Source: Bigelowiella natans CCMP2755 (taxonomy: Eukaryota > Cercozoa > Chlorarachniophyceae). From it: a stretch of 56,162 bases of DNA. The position numbers and the translations under genes are program-made. A model generated the notes under the pieces. The model saw only the letters and a list, made by a program, of their open reading frames with translations. It was not told the origin of the DNA and did not search any database. The stretch covers positions 20,001 to 76,162 of the forward strand of contig ADNK01002940.1 of the NCBI GenBank assembly GCA_000320545.1, given 5' to 3'. Positions 13,065-26,288 of this stretch are shown here, in pieces (positions within the stretch are counted from its first letter, which is position 1; every line of letters begins with the position of its first letter).

Positions 13065-13708
13065 ATAACAGCCATCTTCATAGTTACATGGGAAGGGGTT
13101 TAGAAACTGACCTTTTTCTTCGCAGCATCATCATCATCATCCTCACCCTCCCCCCTTGGTGCGTGTTTGAATGGGAGGATATTGTCGACTTGCTTAAACA
13201 ATTGTCGTATCACCGAAATCCCCTTTGTTTCTATCATAAAGACAGCATTGGTCGTAGGTCAAACATCCTATTCTGTTTTGCTAAGACGTCTCGAATAAAA
13301 GGTTGTCGTAGGATGAAAATCAGCAACAGTGCTAGTCTGGGAGCGTTGTCCACGTGTCGCTCATCCACAGGGCTTTCGGGGAAAAGGAGGAGAGCAAGGG
13401 GGAGGAGAACAACCCGCACGTCTTTGCACGAGAGCGATTGTGGCTTGTGTGGCTCTGAAGCACGCTGTTCTCCTTGGTCCTCTCAAAGCAATGCTTGCTG
13501 ATGCTCTCCTCGGTTTGAACGAAAAATGAATAATAATGTCAGGATGTACACATTACATGTTATCACGTCATTTGTAATTGAAAGCTCCCCTCCTCCATGT
13601 TTCTTCTTATTCTTCCTCTTCTCCTGCTTCACCTGATCCCTCTCCGTTGTCTCAGGCAACAACTTCGCAGAGGTGCCTCCTCCTCCTCCTCCTCCTCCTC
13701 CTTCTCTT
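13065..13708. other. Divergent spacer, OXA1 / lipase
   Basis: Holds two promoters. Plus-strand ORFs at 13058-13501 and 13597-13779 are open; the second encodes a signal-peptide-like start. Neither joins the lipase in phase, so I leave them out. There is no palindrome island. Confidence 0.45.
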
Positions 13709-14948
13709 ATGATGATGACATTGCTTTTGATGTCGAGAACAGTCTTTTCGATTGGGGCTGCTACTACTGTAACAATTGATCACTTCTCTAGAAGCAAACA
13801 AGTAAATGTGGAAAGTAGGAGCTCAGCATGCTGTACACTTAGCAGCAGGCAGCTGAATGGTGGTGAAGTTGTATTAGGACGGAATGCTCTCATCGAAAGA
13901 CAACGACGGCGACGACGAATATCATCATCGTTTCAGCTACCAGTGAATAAGGCCCATCGCAACAGCAAGAACAACTTTGGCGTTCGAAGCGAAGAATGGC
14001 CTGATCATCGCCACCACCACCGCCAGGGGCAGCAGCATCGGGATTTGAGCCCCCCTCCTCCTCCTCCTCCTCCTCCTCCTCCTCCTCCTTACTTGGATGA
14101 CTTAGCAAACAGACTCGCACTACATGCATCTATAGCATACTGTATTGTCACATCATCATTTACGAACAAAAAATAATCAAACATTTAGTGGTTGTTGTCC
14201 AATTGAATGTGATATCTACGCCTTCTTTTTCCTCTAAAATTGCATCATATTACTCTATTTCTAACAGATGATGACACCTCCAATGTCATCCATGCACACA
14301 ATTATGTTATTCACTATTTTTCAAGAATAAGAACAAAACTTAATCGTTATTGTTGTTTTTGATGATGTTACATCGTTGTGTTACTTTTGTTTGCCATACA
14401 GGCGACGGGAACGAGATAGCCGCATGGAAAGACCCCCTTGGGTGATGATTGCTCAAGAGACGATTAGGCATCTGTGAACTGCTGCACCATCGTCTCCTGA
14501 AATAATCCAAATATAGAATACCAGATAATTCATTAGTGTCATACATATACATTTCATTTCGTATATACATACCGTACATGATGATCTCTGTCTCTCTCTC
14601 TGTGCGTATGTACTGATATTGTACAATGATGATCCAATGTAAAAGGTATACGGACAAAATCCCTGGATTTGAAGTTGTGAAGGTTCTCCACTACTTAAAG
14701 ACAGGATCTTGCTGTTACGTGGGTATATCACATGGTAATTTATCATATGCATTTCACAGTAGTACAAAAGATAGATGATGTTGATACAAATAATTTATTT
14801 CCTCGTAGAAGAAAACATGGATGTAGCTACGCATATAGAGAGTCATTATTTGTGATTTCTTTACAACGCCACCTTCTGATTTGACAACTACCTCCTTCCA
14901 CATACAAAACAATTTGAATGTGGGATGAAAAGTACATGAAAAGTACGA

Positions 14949-14990
<42 letters not shown>

Positions 14991-15205
14991 GAATCAGCAA
15001 CACTTATTAGGTCTCTCTCTCCATTCTTTATTCGACAACAACTGAGTAGTACGTAGTACTTCAATTCGAACAATAACCCTTCATCGGTCCTCCTCCTCCT
15101 CCTCGTCTTTACTATATGTAGAAAAACAAGAAATTGTTGTGTCCTTCCGCGGAAGTGGCAGCTTGGCGGCATTCAAAACGAACTTGAGACTCAACGTACT
15201 ACTTC

Positions 15206-15247
<42 letters not shown>

Positions 15248-15644
15248 TCATATATGCAATAGCAAGCGAGATAAGGGTGATGACAATGATGATGACGAAG
15301 ACTTTCTCGACGCCAATAGAGGCGAAGAAGGAGGATAACAAGAAGAAGTTAATCCAACGCTTATTGACCTGCTCCCCTCTTCTAATCCAATAGAATATGG
15401 ATGATGATACTCCTACACATCATAACAGAATAGGATAATACCATAGTACTGCCATCATCATCATCATCATCACCATCATTATCATCATCATCATCATCAT
15501 CATCATTCATTTCATGAAACAACTGATCCCACCTCCTTGTTCTCTGCTGTACTACTACAATACTTCCACATTCAGCTCGTTGATTTACCAGCATATCTTC
15601 TATTCCCACCACCGCCATCATTATCCTCCTCCTCCTCCTCCTCC

Positions 15645-15675
<31 letters not shown>

Positions 15676-15960
15676 TATCAATGGGAAATGGTGCGGGTGC
15701 TAAGGTAGTATTAATCACTTAAATTAAGTATTGAACAAGACGGTACTGATAATAAGCTTTGGTGATGATGGATGATGTAGGTGCATGCAGGATTCTTGGA
15801 AGCATCTTCCAAGTTATTTGTCCAACTTGACGTAAGTAGGAAATAGTTTGATATGATAGCCAGATATGTAATGATGACGATGATGATGATGATGCCCTTA
15901 GCTGCTGCTGCTGTGTTTATGAATGGATATTGATTCTTACTTGCTTCCCCTGATCCACTG

Positions 15961-15993
<33 letters not shown>

Positions 15994-16723
15994 TGATTCC
16001 AACGACTACAACTACGATCTATCAGCCAATCCTTAAGAATTTGATGGAATCAAATCATGATTACCGATTATATTTCACGGGGCACAGGTACTACTAACTA
16101 TAATAATTCTACTACTACTATCAGCAAAAACAGCAGAGGTGATGATAATGAATTGTAGTTTGCATGAATATATTTATATCATTGTTTTTTATCAATCGGA
16201 AGTTGTATGCATGTGCTCATCCGTGCTATCAACGAATATTGAAGAACTGAAAATATATCACTACCACTCACTACCACTCACAACCACGCACTACCACTAC
16301 TACTACTACTTCTGCTGCTGCTACTACTACAAAGCTGCTGACGCTGAAGAATCTACTAAATGACATCAAACTACAACCAACTCTTTTCAATAAATCAGTA
16401 AAGGAGGAGGTGTTGCGACGTTATCTGCTGTTTTTACTGCTCAAAGTCATCCCAATTGGGTGTGTACGTAGTACGTAGTAGTGTGTGTGTTTGAGGGGGG
16501 GAGGGGGGGTGGGGAGCGGATATGATTAGAGTAGGATATGCGTGTCTTTATGAGATAGATCAACCATTTTTATAAAGTGATCAGGACATCGCTCTATTGT
16601 GGCACAAACAATATATAAGATCCATATCGCCCTTCCTTTTCTTTTTCTTCTTCTTTTTCTTCTTTTTCTTCTTTTTCTTCCGTAGCATGCACGTACATAA
16701 ATTGATATCTTTCATCAATTGAT

Positions 16724-16756
<33 letters not shown>

Positions 16757-17618
16757 TAGAGGCCATCTCTCATCACATTTGCCCCTCCGCGCGTCGGAAA
16801 TAGGGAATTTCGCCGCTTGTTTGACAAGTTTTTTGCTTCTACAACAACAACAACAACTTCTACTACTACTGGCACTGCGGAGAGGACTTCAGATGTTACT
16901 GCTGCTGCTGCTGCTACTACTACTACTACTACTAGCTTTGCACTTGGGTACTTTCATCGACAAGATCCTGTATTGTATTTCAATCAAGACCTCTGGAATT
17001 CTCTCAAATACGAGTAAGATTACTAGAAGCTTTATGTTGTTGTTGTTGTTGTTTTTGTATGATTAATTTAAAAGTCCTCTTCTTATTCTTTCCTTCTTTG
17101 TGAGCAAGCTGCATGAATTGTAACTATTAATGAGAGCTTGAATGATCTCCATTGCTACCATGACTCGTCTCTGCCGGATGATTAAGATTCATGTTTAATA
17201 ATACATTTCTGTTTATCTAGGGTTGTAGGTACAGAAGTAGAATGTGTTCCCGATGCTCATCAAATATCAAAGATTCAATCATCGTCGTCATATTGGTCTT
17301 CTTCTTCTTCTTCTTCTTCTTCTTCTCCTACTACTCCCTTCGACTATAAAATACTTGTTCCCCCACTCAATATATTCCAGCATTTGAGGTACGTACGTAC
17401 TTAAAATGGCGGTCACTAGAGACTAGATTATTCATTTAACTGTCCTTCTTTATAGCACCAATCTACCTACTTTTGCGACTATAACACTTAACGAGATCCA
17501 CTATAAAACTTGTACTACGATTCATGAGTACATGCCTTGCTATTCTGTCGATTGCTCGCTCCTAAATTATACTCCTTATATTGTTTCCCCTGCAAAGATC
17601 GATCTTATTGTTACGACC

Positions 17619-17652
<34 letters not shown>

Positions 17653-17814
17653 AATATGGCTACTACTACTACTACTACCACTTCTACTACTGCCAAATGC
17701 AGATACTTAGGAGTTTACATGGGTCCTAGAGTGGTAATGATAAAGACAGTTGCATCGACGACTGCTACATGGCTACGACAGCTCCATTCTTTTTGGAACA
17801 AGATCAAAAAGTAG
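13709..17814 (+). CDS. Class 3 (alpha/beta-hydrolase) lipase, secreted
   Basis: Thirteen exons: 13709-13801, 13937-14141, 14402-14441, 14646-14722, 15122-15195, 15576-15704, 15781-15831, 16026-16087, 16399-16459, 16760-17013, 17221-17388, 17456-17527 and 17703-17814. Spliced length is 1,398 nt, or 465 aa. It starts MMMTLLLMSRTVFSIGAAT, signal-peptide-like. Lipase_3 blocks in order are LANRLALHASIAYC, IPGFEVVK, EIVVSFRGSGS (oxyanion region), KVHAGFLEAS, YFTGHSKGGGVATLSA (nucleophile elbow, GHSKG), LITFAPPRVGNREF and HRQDPV (catalytic Asp). A late IHEYL may supply the catalytic His. It likely hydrolyses acyl esters outside the cell or in the secretory system. Runs of Pro, Ser, Thr and Ala come from microsatellites lying inside exons. 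The last junction (17527/17703) is the least certain; read-through would give a different tail ending at 17621. Confidence 0.9.
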
Positions 17815-18588
17815 CAGAGAACAAATTAAATGATGATGATGATGATGATGATGATTATGATCAACACAGCAAATCGCAGAATGACATTTCCATCCCAGTT
17901 AGTACCTAGCTGCATTATTGGGCGGAGAGACGAAGGCTAGTAGCTCATCATGTCACTTATCAATGCATGTATAGATTCTATATAGCTACACATAGCGTTA
18001 GGCCACGATGTCACAAATGGCAAAGGCATCAATGAGTCGATGAAACTGAGCGGAGCAACCTTCTGCTAGCCATCAAGATTCGAAAAAGCTTTGCAGCATG
18101 CATGGCACTCACTTTAATTGTCCAGCACGTGATGCTACTAGGAGCTTGCGTTTTTGTTGTTGTCGCAGTGTTCGTCCGCAAGCAATGACAATGCTCCAAG
18201 CAAAGTGAATGCATTGTCCGCCGTGCCATGCGGCGATCGATCTGACTTGCACACATGCATGCACATGCATCGGGAGGGTGATGCATGTGCTAATCACGTG
18301 AAATAACGCAAAGCAGCAGCCCACTGCATTGGACTACGTGCATGGGCACAGCGCGCCATGTATCTTCATGACACACGACGCTCATTGGCAACCAGATCAT
18401 CATTATCATCATCATCATCATCATCATCCAATTTCATCACAAATCAAAAAGGTTACTACTGCTATCTAGATAGACTAGCTACCACGCGTACGATGTTAAA
18501 TTAATTTCGCTCATTGCTATGCACCGAGGCTCACGATATTTCATAATGACTCAATTCATTGTGGTAATTCTCCCTTAATGTAGCCACA
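17815..18588. other. Convergent spacer with palindrome island C
   Basis: A (GAT)n tract at about 17831-17855 is followed by 17990-18370, rich in CATGCATG, TGCATGC, GCATGG, GATCGATC and CACGTG words, then (CAT)n near 18400-18428. No coding exon is supported. Confidence 0.6.
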
Positions 18589-21228
18589 TCACTTGTGGAC
18601 TTCATCATATCTTGGTAGGAATGAAGAACCTAACATAGTATGTGTTAAAGCCATACATTCTTACCACTTTGGTGGTTGTTGTCGTCTCCAAATGAATCAT
18701 ATATTTTATGCTTATAAATACTACGAAAATACCTCACATGCAGTTGTCAGAATGCGTTGTCCGCTGAAGTAAACGATAAGAAAGCCGACAAACAGAGCTA
18801 GATGGACTGAGTACAAAAGAATGGGTAGTATTATTTGCAAGATGATGCAATAGAACCCGACGAAAGAACACAACCAACGAAAATGCTGCAAAGTTACTTG
18901 GGTACTACCAATCACAAAGATGCCACTTTGTTCGATTAGTTTCCGAGATTCATCATCATCATCATCCTTATATATTAGTAGTAGCAGCAGCAGCAGTAGT
19001 AGTAGTAATATGAGTATCAGCAAAGACCGTTGATGTTCCCAATAGGCTGCTGCTACGAACAAACCAACAAACCAACAAACAAACAAACAACCTACTACTA
19101 CTACTACTACTACTACTACAGCTCATACGAGACGGAAGAATAGCCATTGGGTTGTTGGTAGCGTATTTCTCTTCTTCTTCTTCTTCTTCTATTGTTACCA
19201 GGCATTTTGTTGTAACTAGCACTCCAACTGTTGACATTAGCAGAGAAATCTTCATTGCCTATTATTATCATTATTATTATTATCACCACATTCTAAGAGG
19301 AGAATCACCAATCTAGACAAGTATCTGCATGGACAAGAAAATACAAGCTGGCATTACCTGGCTTTACCATTACTCATGCAAAATATAAGAGCAAGGTGGT
19401 GGGCATGATATTACTTGTACTTGTAGTACTACCTCCAACAACACCAAGCAGCAACCTCCCAGTGCGGCCAAATTGACATTATCTTTGTAAAAGAAGTTTG
19501 GTTAAGGTTTCTCATAATGGTTATCATCAAATTTTTACGACCAAGTTTGTTGATTAGAGAAATCAACAATCTCGTATTCACTATCATCATCATTACGTTC
19601 ATCATAGTCTCTCTAATCATGGAATGTCGCTGTGTTTTCTTCTCACTCCGCAGCATTCTTTATTTGAGAACCATTTACCTGACATGTGCCGACGAAAATC
19701 TTCCGAGAGTAATGTTGATAGTAACGAAGAATCGATGAGGCCAGTCTCCTCATCATCGTCCGTATCATCATCCACGACGACGTCTATAGGGTCCAATTTC
19801 TACATTCACATGGTTAATAAAGAAAGTAACACATCATCATCCTCAGGGATCATGTATAATATGATAATATTCATCCTTTAAGTCAACACCAAATTTAATT
19901 ATTGACCAACATTTCGAATATGGAAGTACCATAGAACTAGCAGTGAGTGTAAACGTGTTTCATTTAGCTATCTAAGCACATCATACACTCTTACTGCGTA
20001 ATTTAATTATGTACTACCCGATTTAAAAAACGTCCTCTTGTATTAAGAGGGGCAGCAAAATTGGAGTGACGGCGATGTGCATCCTTCCTCTCAATGTCTT
20101 CGTTCTGTACCATCAAGCTTTGGTTGCAGAAAGAAAGAAAGCAAGGAGATAATATTTAGTAGCTGCCCCAAGAAGTATAATTTGGATAGTAACCTCACAT
20201 TGAGTGTATTTATGCATCTATTTGGATGATTTATGTGTGTGTGTGTTGTTTTAGCGTGTGCGTTCACCTGGTAGACATTAAGGGAAATATATATAAATAT
20301 ATATGTGTATATATATATATATGTGTGTTTGCGTGATGTGTTCCATTGATAAATGATAAATTCTGCTATATATCAATATTTTCATCAGTGATCACGGTAA
20401 GTTATCCCCTCCTCTTTATCTACAATTGTGCAGCACTACATACTTAAATCTTCTTGCGTGAGGACGAAGGAACCATGATATCCTCTCTGGGTAGCTAAAA
20501 ATTGCCCTGACACACATGCACATCAATGTGCTCACAGTTCCACTTAGGATAAGAACAGCTCCGGATACATACCTATGATGTGTGCAATAGGGATGATGGA
20601 GAGTGGGTGCAAGATGAGGGAACTTTGTCAAAATCATGAAATATAAAAAAACATCTATCTATCATATTACGCAGGGAGGAATATTTATAACACAGCTGCA
20701 TACATACACATACAATATATACATACAATTCATTTAATGCGGTGGAAAGAAATTTCGTTAGCATCGTCGTTTGTACGTTATTTTTAATACAGTCATCATA
20801 CTCACATTGCTTCGCGTAGCTGAGCAACACAGCTATCAGCCTTATGTGACTCAAAAAATAACACATATGCCCAAATTCCGAGGCCCAGATTGAATGAAGA
20901 TAGAATCAGGAAACACGTCACTGCTCTGTAAGTAGAGGGAGGGAAACAATGGATGTGATTCGTGGGACAACAATTGACATGATATCTTGGTGTTCTTCAT
21001 TGTTTTTACGAAATCCAACCTTATTTTTGAATTTCTTGCCGCCCTCATGGTAGCTAAAAAATCTATGCATGGGGGCAGATCCATTGATGGCTGTTTTGCA
21101 GACATTACAGAAGCCGTTCGAGCAGCAGCCGGACAAGTTGGTGCCTCGCCCCTCTCTACTACCCTATTATTCGATTCAAATTATTTAAACGACGAAGACG
21201 AATTTAGGATAACTCACCGCATCATCAT
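18589..21228 (-). CDS. Unrecognised multipass membrane protein with Cys-rich N terminus
   Basis: Ten exons: 21228-21218, 21158-20979, 20925-20806, 20572-20444, 20117-20018, 19799-19679, 19482-19433, 19249-19120, 19052-18738 and 18629-18589. Spliced length is 1,197 nt, or 398 aa. The first coding exon is only 11 nt (ATGATGATGCG). The N terminus has GCCSNGFCNVCKTAI, possibly a metal-binding or acylated Cys cluster. Hydrophobic segments follow in exons 3, 4, 7-8 and 9: TCFLILSSFNLGLGIWAYVL, VSGAVLILSGTVSTLMCMC, a poly-Leu run, and two more near FVGFYCIILQIILPILL and LALFVGFLIVYF. An acidic loop DDDTDDDEETGLIDSS separates the halves. Exons 8-10 rest mainly on phase and hydrophobicity; the donor of exon 8 sits in a (GTA)n tract. 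I do not recognise the family. It is divergent from uL14. Confidence 0.65.
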
Positions 21229-21620
21229 CCCACTAACCAGATCCTTTTACGAAGAATAGTCGCACCAATAAAATGCCCTCTGATTTATTCAAATAAAGGA
21301 ACAGCAGGCACATCACACTTCATTTGTTCATTTATCATTCTTTCTCGGCAGTTTTGACTTCGGAGAAATTCAAAATTAATTATTCGGGTTCCGAGTCTCA
21401 CGCACAAGGATATCAGGATCTCGGTTCTCGAAAGTGTGGCTTATATTTTTAAAATAAGGGATATTATCTAGAACGACAACGATTCTTAGATGTTTAATAT
21501 GTTAGTTTGAGAGATTTTCGTCCTAAAAGCCCACACTACTAATCTCAAAATCTTAAGGTTGGCTGCACCTTCCTGTCCCCCTCCACTTGAACTAACCTAA
21601 AGCTTAACCCAATAGACACC
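21229..21620. other. Divergent spacer / promoter of uL14 and membrane protein
   Basis: 392 bp between two start codons. A pyrimidine-rich stretch (about 21328-21352) and TTCCTGTCCCCCTCCAC just before the uL14 ATG resemble the 5'-TOP context of ribosomal protein mRNAs; that role is inferred. Confidence 0.5.
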
Positions 21621-22214
21621 ATGTCCAAGCGAGGAAGGGGCGGAACATCTGGCAACAAATTTAAGATGGCCCTCGGGCTTCCCGTAGCTGCGGTTATCAA
21701 CTGCGCTGATAACACTGGAGCCAAGAACCTATACATCATCTCCGTCTATGGTGTCGGTGGCCGCTTAAATCGGCTGCCTTCTGCTGGTGTAGGAGATATG
21801 GTTATGGCTACGGTTAAGAAGGGAAAGCCAGAGTTAAGGAAAAAAGGTAGGCTAGAATTATAAAGCATATATGAAGGATGCCTGATTGGCTATTCTGATG
21901 AATGAATTCAGTTCACCCTGCTATCGTAATTCGTCAACGCAAAGCTTGGAGGCGTAAAAATGGAACCTACATTCACTTCGAGGGTAATTTTTTTCGATTT
22001 TCCTCATAATTTTGTGGTTTACATCATGCAATTACGGTACAGAAGTAGTTCAGATCGGCAGAAAATTAATTTTGTGTATTATTACTTAGATAACGCCGGT
22101 GTAATCGTGAACGAAAAAGGAGAGCCTAAGGGATCCGCTGTTACTGGCCCTCTTGCTAAAGAATGCGCAGATTTGTGGCCGCGTATTGCAAGCGCAGCTG
22201 GATCGGTGTTTTAG
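21621..22214 (+). CDS. RPL23: Cytosolic large-subunit ribosomal protein uL14
   Basis: Three exons: 21621-21846, 21912-21983 and 22090-22214. Spliced length is 423 nt, or 140 aa, the universal eukaryotic length. Almost every residue of the family signature is present: [66 protein letters not shown] and [17 protein letters not shown]. It binds 28S rRNA near the GTPase-factor side of the 60S subunit. The start context ACACCATGTCC is strong. It is the best anchor for phylogenetic placement of this contig. Confidence 0.98.
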
Positions 22215-23402
22215 ATTTTAGATGATCTTAGTTTATCGCCGCCTGGCTTGCTCTGAATTACACATGTAAAAAATGTTAACAAGCCGCCCTTATGTGTCTG
22301 AAATAGCTTCATCGACCCGATGAATATATGTTTGTATGGATATAATGGATACAATTAATTTTCGGAAATGTATCAACGGATAAGAGGGGTCATTGAGAGA
22401 GATTGGATACTTCGCCTGACTCCCCCCCCCCCCCCCCCCAACTCTCTCTCTCTCTTACACCCACATACAAATACACTCGCCCAGAGAAAAATAGAGAGAA
22501 AGAGGTATAAAAAACATGTGGTATGAGTAGTCTTTATTTGATACTGAGGATATACGTGAATAGATCCATTATTTATGAATGAGTATAAGATGGGCAGAGC
22601 TGGGGTTGTGGCACTTTTAATCCTTTGTATTGCGTGCCAGCAAGCATACAGCATACAATCTGTAAGGTAGCTATTTATAGAATATTGAAACATAGCATCA
22701 TAGATTATAGAACATCAATCAAATGGATCACATGCAGCTAACTAGCTATAAGCGCTCGTACGCCTGAGGCAGGCTAGCACATAGCCTACCAGATTTTGAT
22801 CACTTAGTGATGCGCTTTTGAGATAATTTTTTGAGTTCCAATTTTTCGTTCAAACGGCAGCAGGAAGTTATCGTCTAGCAGGTCGTTGGTGATGAAACTG
22901 AGCCAGCGAAATGCAGATGCTTACTTTGTTGCGCAGGAATTTTATTGGTTTATTATCATATTCGATCCTCAATGATACGTGCGGAAACCAAAACTTGTAT
23001 ATGTACTACTCCAATTGTGTGTTTCTTCATATCCGGCACGTGGCATAGCCAGCATTGATCCATGCAAGCGTTGGTGTGCGCTATAGCAAGCATCACATTG
23101 CATGTGCATGTAGTGTCGCGCATTGCATGCCCTTCATAACGCGCATCATTGCATTCTACTAAATATAAAGTGCATTGCGCATGTACATGCGGCAACACGC
23201 TGTCACATCTACCGGTACTAATATAATGTTCAATATTTTCATCATGTCTAGTGTCTTTGCGTAGCTTTCGACCCACTTTAGTTATATCATGACACAAGAA
23301 TCTACGGAAAAGCTACCCGATCTCCGCGATCCCCTAAATTTCAAGATTTAAAAAAAATGCTTGTTTAACTTTCTAAAAAGGCAAAACATATACTGCTATT
23401 AT
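22215..23402. other. Convergent spacer with palindrome island D
   Basis: Contains a C18 run (22422-22439) followed by (CT)n. At 22730-23260 there is a dense island of CTAG, GCGC, CATGCAAGCG, ACATGCGGC and similar words. ORFs on either strand lack coding character. It separates the 3' ends of uL14 and the acetyltransferase. Confidence 0.6.
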
Positions 23403-25567
23403 CTAGATTATTAGATACCTGCTAGTAGTCCCATCGTCGTCGTCCTGTCTTGGCACCGGTCTAGCCACACGAACCAAGTGAAGGGCATCATGGTATTTAC
23501 CGTCGAAGAAATAGTGGCTTACTAGATGCTCAGCCATTTCAAATTTCGATTTATAATACATCTTAATTGCAGCTATGTTGTCCGCCTGATTATTATGTAT
23601 TCCAGAAATAATATTAGATCGTAATATACAAAGCAAACGTGAAACTGCAACGAAATCATTATTCTAGACTTTTTTTTAGGCTGCTTATTCTCGCTAATGA
23701 TAATAATAATGCGTACGCAGGGAAACAACGACTTTACCAATACTACCAAAGCTACAATATGAATCAATTAAAGAGGTGAGCTCATCAGATAATCACTGAC
23801 GCAAAAAATTAATAATACTACGATGCAATAACAAAATCTGCCACAATCACCACCACCACCATTTCATCACCTTCACGTGAAGCCTAGTTGCGGAAACATT
23901 ACGCTCGTTTTCAAGAAGCTCAACTGTATGCTGAATAATGAGGAATGCACAGTCGTAGAAGAATGGCTTAGTGTGAAGATTCAGGACAAGTAGTAGCACA
24001 TTGATTTTATGTACTGGTAGTGGTATTAGTAGTGGTAACAGACAAATTCAACAGCAGCAGCAGTAGTAGCAGTCAGGTTGCTGCTCTAAGGAATGGGGGA
24101 AAGGAAATGGAAGCTTCTTCCGCAGTATTTCTTGTTTCTGATATTTTGTATTTTTCTCAATATTAGTATCATCATTGTTTCAATACCTCTAGCAGAAATC
24201 TACCAAGTCCACACCTACGATATGAAGGTGCTACGCCAAGAGTTGATATATACCTGCAGCAGTGAAACATGTCAAATTAATGATAGGAACAACTTTACAG
24301 CAGCATTTTTACCATATCGACTATAACTACTTAATGCGTAAAACTGTTGCTGTAACTCCTTAGAGAATATTGCTTCCGTTGTTATTTTTGTACGGGAATA
24401 CAACTACACTGGGTCAACATCTCGTGAGTAATAGATAATAATGATGATGATGAAGCAATTGCTACTACCCTTCCCTCCTAGAGTAGCAGCTGCTTTCATT
24501 GTCATCCTCTACGCGGGCAGTCGAAACTCCAATGATCTTAAATCAAACATTGTCGTGAATAATCAAATAGAGAAGTAATGAGTGATATGATTGGCAATGG
24601 ATGCTAGTGATGGTATGTTGGAATGGCGACATGGCGACATGTGAATAGAAGAATTGAAGGATGGTATTTCGATGGCTTAGAAAAAAGAACAAACATAAAT
24701 TGAATTCCGGGAAGAAAAGGGTGCGATATTATAAACATAAATTAATGAAGAGGTTTAAAGTATAGAAGAACCAGCACGAGGAACGAGAGGGAGAATTAAA
24801 ATATGTGTTGCTACCTTCTGTGTCTTCTCATCTATTCCAACAACGGCGAGCATATCCTTGTGCAAAAGGCTATTGTAAAAACTTTCGGAGTACTTTACAG
24901 GGAATAGTATTTCCTAAATAAGATTGCAATATAATATCGTTTATATACATTATGATATAAATTGATACAATAGTATTCCTAAAAAATTAACCATTTGAGT
25001 ATCTAGCAGTTACTCACGTCCACTTGGCACGCAAAAACCATTAAATTGCTACTTACGTGTAATAAAACTAGTTCTTTGATATCTTGTCGAACGACTGGCC
25101 GGAATATAACACCGTCAAAATTCCAATTGTAGAAGTAACATGATAGCCTGCAAAAAAGCGTGAGAGAGGGGGGAAGAAGAAGTGAAGAAATAGGATAGTG
25201 TCATCGTCGTCGTGAAAAGCTTTCCGACATGCAGCAGTAGTAGAAATCCCAGTAAGCAGACAGATGATGTTAGAACCATCTCGCTGCTAACACGATTCTC
25301 GTTTAATTAGAGCAGAATGATCAGTATTTATTACCTTCCAGGAATATTGTTTTTATTGTATTTATTGCCAATGCCAAGCATAGGATTCATTTCGCTTGCG
25401 TCGTAATACTCTGATCCGTGGTTGTTTTTCTCTTCCTTCTCATTATCTTGAGTTGTATTTTTCATACTTTTTCCGGCCACCGCCTCATCCTTCGTCATCA
25501 TCTTGCTCTCAAGTTTGTCAAAGGCTGTGGAGCTTGGCTCAGCTACTACAGCATCATCTCCATGCAT
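23403..25567 (-). CDS. NAA60: GNAT-family N-alpha-acetyltransferase, NAA60 (NatF)-like
   Basis: Seven exons: 25567-25335, 25147-25057, 24913-24815, 24536-24469, 24253-24187, 23966-23871 and 23585-23403. Spliced length is 837 nt, or 278 aa. An acidic, Lys-rich N-terminal tail of about 80 residues precedes the GNAT fold. Key blocks are VIFRPVVRQDIKELVLLH, LFPVKYSESFYNSLL (also typical of NAA50), YISTLGVAPSYRRCGLGRFL, where RRCGLG is the acetyl-CoA pyrophosphate-binding Q/R-x-x-G-x-G/A motif, and ATRLHVKADNIAAIKMYY. The aromatic HYFFDGKYHDALHL tail favours NAA60 over NAA50. NAA60 acetylates N termini, in animals of Golgi-facing membrane proteins and in plants at the plasma membrane. There is no obvious C-terminal membrane helix; the last exon may instead splice on at AGCAG/GTATCT (23421). 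The exon 4 donor lies in GTAGTAGC. Confidence 0.85.
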
Positions 25568-26288
25568 CCCTTATCCTAATTCTCGATCAATCAATTCCCC
25601 TAAAGTGAATAAAGTTAAATGAAGAATACATCGCGTTTGGTTTATCGTAAAGGTCGATTGAACGTCCGTCGATATCAGGATAAGGTCCAATTTTCATATG
25701 ATCTCTCTTTCTTTCGATTTCTATTGGTTCTCAAACAAATTGTGTATCGTTGTCAAACATTTAAATCAGACGTGAGCATGATTATCATACCTGTGGCTAT
25801 TCTTGAGGCACACAAACATCCCCACACACAATAACTACTTTCTTTCTTCCATCATCATAACTTTTATTTGTTGCTACGAAGGCACGATTGTCTCCTTTTG
25901 TATTCCCCAGAAAAGAAAGAATTTAAAGGCGAATTATAGTATATACGACAACACTTCGAGCTTAAAACCGACAGAGATTCAAGGACTTTTTCATCTCGAT
26001 TCAAGCTGAAGGATGGGTTTGACTTAACGTCACATCATTGATCTCTGGAGAGGCTCGGGAAAGATAGCTGCCGCTCTCTCAAATCGGCGAATTGGATATG
26101 GAAGTTTTTTTATTTTATCGGCTCCGAAGTCTTATCGCTAGCTGCGCTTGAACTAAAAGTGTCGCACATTTTGAATAAATTAATTATTTTTCTATTGTCG
26201 TAGATAGAAATTATAAGGTGTTACTCCTTTCAGCCTCCTTTCATACTCACTGTAACCCCAACTCTACGCACGGACTGGACTGGACACC
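25568..26288. other. Divergent spacer / promoter, NAA60 and eS10
   Basis: 721 bp between start codons, without an island or a supported exon. Open frames at 25619-25834 and 25803-26009 have no recognisable content. The sequence just before the eS10 start is C-rich. Confidence 0.5.

Noticed and set aside
13597-13779. Plus-strand ORF with a signal-peptide-like start (MFLLILPLLLLHL)
   Set aside because: No donor joins it in phase to the lipase body, whereas ATG 13709 with donor AA/GTAAAT at 13802 does.
13890-14129. Minus-strand hydrophobic frame within lipase exon 2
   Set aside because: No polypyrimidine acceptor; the opposite strand joins the lipase in phase on both sides.
17528-17621. Read-through tail of the lipase exon to TGA at 17619-17621
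   Set aside because: Open and Cys-rich, but splicing GA/GTACAT to 17703 gives an IHEYLG tail typical of class 3 lipase C termini and uses a clear coding exon. Kept as an alternative only.
19624-19881. Plus-strand Ser-rich ORF
   Set aside because: Antisense to exon 6 of the membrane protein, which has strong CAG/GTAAAT donor support and matching phase.
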